Assembly (NCBI GenBank): GCA_009617715.1
Contig: VTFK01000336.1
Location: 186,001-250,000 of the forward strand
From: Plectrocnemia conspersa
Taxonomy: Eukaryota > Arthropoda > Insecta > Trichoptera > Polycentropodidae
Length of the DNA stretch: 64,000 nucleotides
Reading direction: 5' to 3'
The notes under the pieces were generated by a model that made no database searches, was not told where the DNA came from, and worked only from the letters and a program-made list of their open reading frames with translations. A program made the position numbers and the translations under genes. Of the stretch, positions 56,881 to 64,000 are shown piece after piece. Positions within the stretch are counted from its first letter, which is position 1, and each line of letters starts with the position of its first letter.

Positions 56881-59800
56881 TCAGAAGTCAAAAATTTACG
56901 TCAAAAGCAATAAAATAGCCTCTATTTTTCTTTGGTTGTTTTTGCTGCATTGATTTGGTTTTCTGTGTAACTGATCGATTAAGGCGCTTCGATTCAAAGT
57001 ATGCTAATGAATGGACCACTTCGGTGCCTAGTCAATAAAAATAAGCAAATCTTTATTAGCTGATTAAACAATTTACGTGGTAATTATTAAATCATTTGAA
57101 ATTGGTGGAGTTCTGTGAAAAGTCACATATTTACTGTTGATTACGCCTACGTTAGTAAGGTTCGTTGACTCAATTACACACAGATATGTTTGATAGCTTT
57201 CATTACTCAGTTTTGATAGATCCAAATACTTGAAGGACATAAGTTAAAGGTTAGTTTGTGTTTTGGTAAACCACGTGGATTTTAAAAACTCTTTCTAACG
57301 AGATCATATTTTAAATCAATAAATTTATTTCGTTCCTAAATATGTTGATTACGAAATCTTACTATGCCACCTATTTTATCACAGTAAATTCTCTATATAT
57401 ATTGTTTAGAATTGGGGAGGGTATGTATGTATGTACAAAGCATTAACATGAAAACCTTTACAAAATGTAAAAGGTTATAAACGAGATATAATATATGTTG
57501 CCTCACGAGCAAATATATTATCAATTGATTTAAGTAATTTAAAATTGCAGTGTTCATATGCATGTAAACTCAAAACTTTTAAAAGAGCTTTTGAATTACA
57601 TATAGATTATATGTAATGTTATCAAGTTTATTATCGAATGTAGAAATGTACATTTAACATACTAAAATTATAGTAAAATATATATATTTGCGTTGCTGAT
57701 TATTAATTTTATGTATATTATATAATAATTAGTATAGCAAAAGAAATTTCAATATAGATAGAGCAACTCTCTTGCGATTTCTTCTTCGTTCACTTACTCA
57801 CTGACGTTTTGCATACAAATGTCTTAGTTTGCACATAATTTACTTCAAAGCCACATCAAAGAAAACACTGGACTCTCCATCACTTTAATTGAATCACAAA
57901 AGTGTATTGTGGTATAGCCTTCTCTAAGAACGATATCATATATTCTGCGATATTAAAAGCTTCGATTAATATCAACTCTATTATATTAACATTAGCACAA
58001 TATGCTCGTGTGAAAATTGTGTTTGCCCTCGCGCATTTTTCGCATGACCCTCGTTGTGTGAAAGCAATAGTGATTAGTAGAAAATTTATTTATTTACATT
58101 TTAAATATATAAGAGATTGCATTGTTGTATTCGCGTCGCGTACTATTCAATACAATACGATCATTCAGGTGCGCCGAATTTTTTTGGCAATGCCAAACGG
58201 TCGACGATGCCAATTTTGGAGTAACGTCCTTGCGCGCCTGGTCGGAAGTGTCCATGTGTAAGATGAAGAGGACCAAAGATCAAATAACAATTATGAATTT
58301 TCACGTGCCGCTGATACAACCGTCGCGAACGAGTTCCTTTGTTCGTCTTGTGTCCGTAACTTTCAAGGCGATCCACTAAGCGTCATCGAGGGGTCCAAAA
58401 GCTGATGCCGACGTGATGACAGCACTCGAAAATCGACAAAAATGCGTTAAAATATAAATATAACATACTTAAGTTTTTTACCTTGGCACGTGGATGATCA
58501 AGAAACAGCATTCTAAATAACGCATGCCAAAACGGAAGGATACGGATGGCCCGGTAGTTAGACTTCAGCCTCATTGAACCCCAACGTTATAAGTTTTCAT
58601 GGCTTTCCAAGCATTGTCTTAATGGCTGATATTGTTTTGCGCCATCACATCTCTTCCCAGATCACCCTATGCACTCTTTCGCTTCATCGAAATATGTTAT
58701 TTTGTTCATACTTATCAACCCTTCTATTTTTTTTGACTTATTTTAGGTCATATAATTTTTTGTTTTTAAATGATTCTAACTGATAATCTTATTTTTAAGT
58801 CAAGTTCCAGATTTACATATAATATGTAACGTGTTTGAGTGTTTGTTTCATTACATTTCAACTCCAATAATTATTTTAATAACGCTCGAATCTGCAATTA
58901 TGCTATCAATATAAGCAACTAAACGATTATTAATTATTATATTTGTAAAAAAAGTGATTTTCCAAAAAGATTTTGTAGCAAAAAAACTATATAATCGTTT
59001 GAATTACCACACTCACTGACACGCCTGAGAAAATAACCGCTTATTATCTTGCCACGCTAAATCGTCGTTTTTTTCTTAAAAACACATCACGATATTAATT
59101 TATAAGACACAAATTCGTTCAAGGATTAAAACTATATTTGTACAAATTTTTATTCGGTTTACCGCCAAATTGACGGTTGGACACTCAACGTGGGAGGCCA
59201 AGCCCGGCAATCATTATAGTAATTTGTCCGTTGTGCAGTTATGTACATTATGACTTATGGAATTTTTGCAATATTATGATTCACTGTGATTCGACGATTT
59301 TCACTCCCAGGGAGTCCGATTTTTAATCAAATAAAACTGTAATAATATAATTTTATTCCAGATCTCATTAAGAATCTTTGTTTTCCTCTAAATCCCTTAC
59401 TACTTCCCTCTCCTGGAAATGTTTTCAAAGAACTAAATTATCCTCATGCATACCTTTAAAATGACTTTCTTGATCTGGAGCTCCTCATTGATTAACAAAT
59501 TGAATATTATATTAATAATTAAATATTAATATCCGCATTGATTTATCCCATATGAATTTCATTATATAATTCGTTATTTATACGAAAAAATTAGGGAGAT
59601 GTATAAAAACATAATCTATCATTATCCAACTGCGAGTTATATAATTATTTAAATTATGTGAATTATATGATCTATGATTATGTAAAATTATTTTAATTAA
59701 AATAATTATGAAAACATTAATATACACTAGAGCAATTTGCGGAGCACCTAAATCCTTAAGGTCATATTTTTATTAATGTCTTTTCATCCTGCCATTCAGA

Positions 59801-59979
59801 AAAATTTGTATCATTAAATCTCCCATGGGTGAATTTAATAATAATAAATAAACAAATTGTTTTTTAATCTTCCAGTCGATTTTGTTTTTCCAGTCTTTCT
59901 TTTTATTTACATCTTGAAATTTCCACTTCTTTTACGACAAAATCGGACAAAAAGGTATGTTTTCTTTCTCGTGGTAAAC
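56881..59979. other. noncoding stretch with a CpG-richer segment
   Basis: From about 57990 to 58580 the sequence is richer in CG, with overlapping frames on both strands that have no similarity I recognise. I read it as noncoding, possibly regulatory or an old element. The remainder is AT-rich. Confidence 0.4.
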
Positions 59980-61024
59980 ATAATGCCTGCACTACACTCT
60001 CTGGAAGTTGGCCAAGGATGGAGAATATAGTGGGTTACTTCAGTCCAGCTCTAAAATCTCTCGGAAGTTGTAAGAGGTTACCGAGAACGGGTAATTCGAG
60101 CGCTTCTGAACATTGTCGGCATTATTTACCGAGTCAAAGGGACCGAAGTCGGAGCTGCTCTTTCAAGCGCGAGCGATGAGATACTTCCCCTTTCACTCTC
60201 TCGCGTGTTAAGTGACGAGAGTGAGAGAGATAATGATATGTTGTTTTGCAAACTGAGATAGAACGAGTAACTCGGTTCAATTTCAGTATGCGCATAAGCG
60301 TCCTATGGTTAAGACGCATGTCGAACGCTGCATCGTGGTCAAGTTATAATACCGCATGCTTATCGGGGTCTTCAACAGACTCTTACTGACATCTCTGAAT
60401 ATTTTAGGGCACCAAAAGGGATTAATTATATTTTTGATATTATATTCTTCTAACAGATATCGTTATTATATTTTTTTCATATAAAATTAATTAATTAAAA
60501 AATAATTAGTGGTACTTGATTTTGTTAAAAAAAATCGTTTTGAATATCCTTATGTATTTTCCTAGATCGGTTTATATAAATGTCACACCATAACGAATTC
60601 TTATTTAGAATCGATGGCGACAAATTCTAGGATAGTCACACATGTGGTGTTCGTATTTTGAAGTATCATTTTTATGCCTTATGGCATTTTGCAAAAGCCG
60701 ACAAAGGTTTTGCGTAAATTGAATATTTACGACCGAAAAGTTTTCACTGATTTTGTATTGGTGAGTGCCCACACAAACTTTTATAATTATCAGTAGCGTA
60801 ATTTTAATAATATGACAATTTAAAAATTGCGATTATTTGGCACATTTTTCGATCGCGCGCAAATATGCCAGCAGCCGCCGTGCAGACGTCATTCACGCCC
60901 GCCGTCCGGACGGCATATGAAATTTGTGGCCGTGTGGCCGCTACTCGGATGTCGGCGACCTCGGCCGACTTCAGTTAAACTTCGGTTCGAACAACTTCCA
61001 GAGAGAGTGTAGTGCAAGCATAAC
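59980..61024 (+). mobile_element. ~1.0 kb inverted-repeat element, copy B (copy A 48978-49902)
   Basis: The left end ATAATGCCTGCACTACACTC continues TCTGGAAGTTG. The right end in reverse is GCTTGCACTACACTCTCTCT then GGAAGTTGT. An inner block, TCTCTCGGAAGTTGT, repeats the terminal motif near 60058. The body matches copy A over about 900 bases. The right end abuts a jockey-like LINE relic (61040). No transposase; target duplication not established. Confidence 0.85.
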
Positions 61025-61039
61025 ATTACAGATTTCAGT

Positions 61040-62860
61040 TCGTTTGCCAATATTCTTTAGATACACATCAATTTTTGTATTTTGTTGAGATAAGTAGACG
61101 CTATGTCTGGGTTTCCATGAGAAGCCATAAAAACTGTGTCGTCAGTAAAAGTGGCGCAGGTAGTCATGTTTGTAGTTAGTTGGCAAGTCTGCTGTGTATA
61201 TTGAGTACAGTACTTGCCCTAGTACCCTGCCCTGATGTTCTCCGGACTTTTTAGACAGACGGAGGATTTTTTGTCTTGACTATAAAATATCTGTCGCTTA
61301 GATATGACTTTATAATTTCATATATATTGCAAGTTAGTGCCTTTTTAATTTTATATTTTAATCCTACATGCCACACTTTGTCGAAAACTTGACTCATATT
61401 CAGGAAAGCAGCTGAGTAATATTTTCTCTCTTGTAGATTTTTATAATTCTTGTTTGCTATTCGGTGTATTTGTTCAATTGTGCTGTGCTCTTGCGGAAAG
61501 CCTAAAATTTGTAGCTTGATTTTAATTTCTCAATGATTAAATAATGTATGTAATACAGTATTGCAGAAATATTTTTATATACTATATGTTAAATATATTT
61601 ACTGTTGTCGTTTTCTCTTTATTTTTTTAAGCATATAAATAATAGTAAAATGTTTAATATTTATTAATAATATATGTTTTAATTAATATTAAATATATTA
61701 TTACATATTATTATTCTTTAAATGACCTTTAAAAAACACATGCCATCAAAAGTGGAATCGGACATGCATTTTTTTTGTTAAAACATTTTGACCGTGGAAA
61801 AATTCCTCTCGAAAAATTAAACCAACATCAACACAAAATGTTGATGTTAGTTTAATCGACAACAAGGCTTCAAATATGCAGTGTAAATTATTTGCTCTTA
61901 TAGTATTCATGTATTTTGAATGCTTTCTCCATTAATCCTTAAAATGTTAGTTTTTTTACACTACTTTCTGTAAGGCTGAAAGAATTTTTTTATTATATAT
62001 TGTTAAGCTAATAACACATTTTCAATTTCTTCAATGCTATGGAGCTATTAATTAACTTGCGAATAATTTCTTTCCCCATTTTATATATTTCTGCTTTTGA
62101 AGAATAACTAAAAAAGTCATTATTTTTAATGGTGAAAGATTCTGGATTTTGCAAATATTAAATTAATGAAATAAATATCTGGTTTCTTAGAATTTTTAAT
62201 TGCTCTTTTATTTGCCCGTTGAAGTTTCGAGCTTAGCTCAGAATCGTTATAATAAAATATTTAAGGCCTATTTGACTGTCAATAATCAACCTATTTTACT
62301 AAGGTATTCTACGGTAATCTTTATTGGCTGAAAATTCTGGTTCCCCATAAGTAATAATTAAAAACGTTCCACATGTCACTGGTTGTTTAATTCGTAAAAA
62401 ATGGTCTAGCATCGCCATCTGGTTTTCACAGGTTCACATAAGGTTCAAAATGTTGTTGAACTTCAAATATATACTTTTGTAAAATAATATTTCATATGGG
62501 AGAATACTTAAAAATTTTAACATTTTTTCTAATGCCATTTATCGTTTGTTATTTATACAAATTTAATTTTATTTATTTTATAAATTTTCCGAGAAATGGA
62601 AAATTCTCGATTTGGCATTTTTTCGAGAAATTTTCGAGAAATAATTTTCGAGAAAAACACTACTTGCTATTATCTCTGGTTTCTGTAGTATTAGATTTAT
62701 TCTACGCAGCGGTAGCTTCTCAAACATTTTTAATAAAATAGGGACAAGACTAATTGGCCTTATAAGATTTCAAATCTCCTGGGTTCTTTCCTAGTTTTTA
62801 AATAAGAATAACTTGTACTTTCTTTCACTGTGTATGGGTCTTATTATTGCGTTGAAAATG
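61040..62860 (-). pseudogene. jockey-like LINE reverse transcriptase relic, split by an insertion
   Basis: The upstream half on the minus strand (about 62860-62645) reads LGKNPGDLKSYK, then PISLVPILLKMFEKLPLRRI and ending LQKPEIIAS. The downstream half (about 61515-61040) resumes with GFPQEHSTIEQIHRI, then YYSAAFLNMSQVFDKVWHVG and IYEIIKSYLSDRYF. It ends with the catalytic region ATFTDDTVFMASHGNPDIAS. The box is FTDD in place of FADD. In intact elements the two halves are contiguous, so about 1.1 kb has been inserted between them. Frameshifts are present. The endonuclease is missing; upstream lies a hAT MITE. Confidence 0.8.
61520..62640. mobile_element. insertion within the LINE reverse transcriptase, class unknown
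   Basis: This AT-rich segment separates two reverse-transcriptase halves that should be adjacent. Its right part contains a tandem TTTTCGAGAAA motif (62625-62660). No inverted ends, reading frame or tRNA boxes were recognised, and the exact boundaries are uncertain by about 20 bases. Confidence 0.5.
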
Positions 62861-62954
62861 TTATTATTTTTATAGTTTTTTTCCGGTAGTTCCTTAAACA
62901 CAGTTTACTCTAATTGAAATATGCCCATGAGCTTTTTTGAGGATTAGGTCATTT

Positions 62955-63214
62955 CAGTGGCGTAGCTAGGGTATGTGCCGCCTAGGGCGATCCTTAAAAT
63001 TACCGCCCCCCCATACATTTTTTGCAGGGTCATAAAATCAGCATTTCTTAAAATAATAAATTGGTTATTATTAAGCTCTTGTTATTCGTGGATTTATATA
63101 TGTTTAAATGCATTCAAAGATAAGAACCACACTAGACGATCCCATCGCGAATATGCCGCCCCAAAGCAAGTGCCGCCCGGGCGCCCCCTCCCCCCTCCCA
63201 TAGCTACGCCACTG
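62955..63214. mobile_element. hAT-type MITE, 260 bp
   Basis: The ends are CAGTGGCGTAGCTAGGG and, at the right, CATAGCTACGCCACTG. The flanks GGTCATTT (62947-62954) and AGTCATTT (63215-63222) agree in seven of eight bases, the remains of a hAT target duplication. Subterminal GCCGCC and CCGCCC blocks flank an AT-rich centre. Noncoding. Confidence 0.92.
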
Positions 63215-63222
63215 AGTCATTT

Positions 63223-64000
63223 TTAATTGAATTAACTTATTTTATTTTTATTTTCTTCATAGGAAAATCGAGTTAATGTGATGCTTTTATAATTTATTAT
63301 CAGAGATTCCTATTAATTAAAAAGTTGATATATTTATAAAGCGGAAATGTTTCCAGTTCTAATGAAAGTTTTTAATACTTACTAAATAAGAGGATATATC
63401 TTGCTATTTTAAATATTTCTCAGGATTCTGATTGTGATGTAAAAGAGACACCTATTGCTTTTACGAGTAATTCATAAACTTTCCAATTGTAACTTGAACC
63501 CCAAAGCGCGATTTTATCTCCGTGAAGACTAAAAATGCCGTTTGTCCAAATAATCTTAATAATGATAACATATTTGAATATTTTCCAAAAGATAACAGAA
63601 AAGTACGTATTGTTTAAAAGATCAGACAGAGCGAAAGTTTTAAAACTTTTAATTAGTTATTCAGTTATATTATTACAAACATTAACTAAACGAACTTTCT
63701 GTAGCTCGTAATTTAGGGGTAAAAATATTTTGCTAAATAAGTTTTTCCTGATTTTCTGACTCATTTTCTCTATAATTTTCTGAATCTATCATGTTTATAT
63801 TTTGTCCAAGAGTATACCAGCCTGATAACACGCACTTTTTCAATTTGTTCATTCGCTTTGCTAGCTAACAGCTAACGTTACACAACCAAAATAAATATGT
63901 GCGATCACTGATTAGCGCCGCCATTGACTCGAATCTCACTTCATGGCGATGTTGAAACGGTTTTTCCCAATGTCAACACGCGCCAAATCCATTGTTGAAG
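63223..64000. other. window end, nothing recognised
   Basis: AT-rich until about 63850. The last 150 bases are GC-richer and could begin a new feature beyond the window. Confidence 0.4.

Noticed and set aside
57902..58379. Overlapping frames of 60-119 codons on both strands
   Set aside because: Several frames are open at once in the same GC-richer DNA, none with recognisable similarity; more likely composition than coding.
1..64000. CRISPR arrays, operons, phage or plasmid features
   Set aside because: No regular repeat-spacer arrays or compact bacterial genes; spliced genes and SINEs show a eukaryotic nuclear genome.

Overview
This is a strongly AT-rich, intron-bearing stretch of animal nuclear DNA, almost certainly from an insect. 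The evidence is spliced genes with GT-AG introns, tRNA-derived SINEs, jockey-, R1- and CR1-like non-LTR retrotransposon relics, mariner relics and many hAT-type elements. The order cannot be settled from the sequence alone. There are no bacterial-style operons, CRISPR arrays or attachment sites.

Only three loci look like host genes. Two small acyl-CoA-binding protein (ACBP) genes lie in tandem on the minus strand, at 5453-6050 and 8681-13470. Their coding exons are cut at identical codon positions, so they are paralogues from a local duplication. The next gene upstream, also on the minus strand, is a complete 11-exon Bardet-Biedl syndrome 1 gene (BBS1) at 16405-19373. It encodes 618 residues, and every exon junction is consistent in phase. 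At 21840-22212 a GC-richer island on the plus strand ends in a short open reading frame and a consensus splice donor. It looks like the first exon of a large gene whose later exons are not visible; most of the remaining 42 kb would then be its first intron.

The rest is repeat-derived or featureless. Left part (0-5 kb): a mariner relic, a CR1-like LINE 3' end and a hAT transposase relic. Middle (13.7-37 kb): R1-like and jockey-like reverse transcriptase relics, a foldback element with long inverted ends, an element with ACCGGTATT-rich ends, a second mariner relic, a jerky/Tigger-like relic, and two hAT elements with perfect 8-bp target duplications. One of these hATs sits inside a SINE. Right part (37-64 kb): two small inverted-repeat elements, a Tigger relic split by a SINE, two copies of a ~0.9-1.0 kb inverted-repeat element, two further hAT-type MITEs, and a jockey-like LINE whose reverse transcriptase is split by a ~1.1 kb insertion. 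Several dispersed repeat pairs match no family I recognise.

No wholly new system stands out. The best leads are the unnamed MITE and foldback families, a SINE family with a conserved 3' hairpin, the unassigned first exon, and two short coding-like segments with no assigned family.
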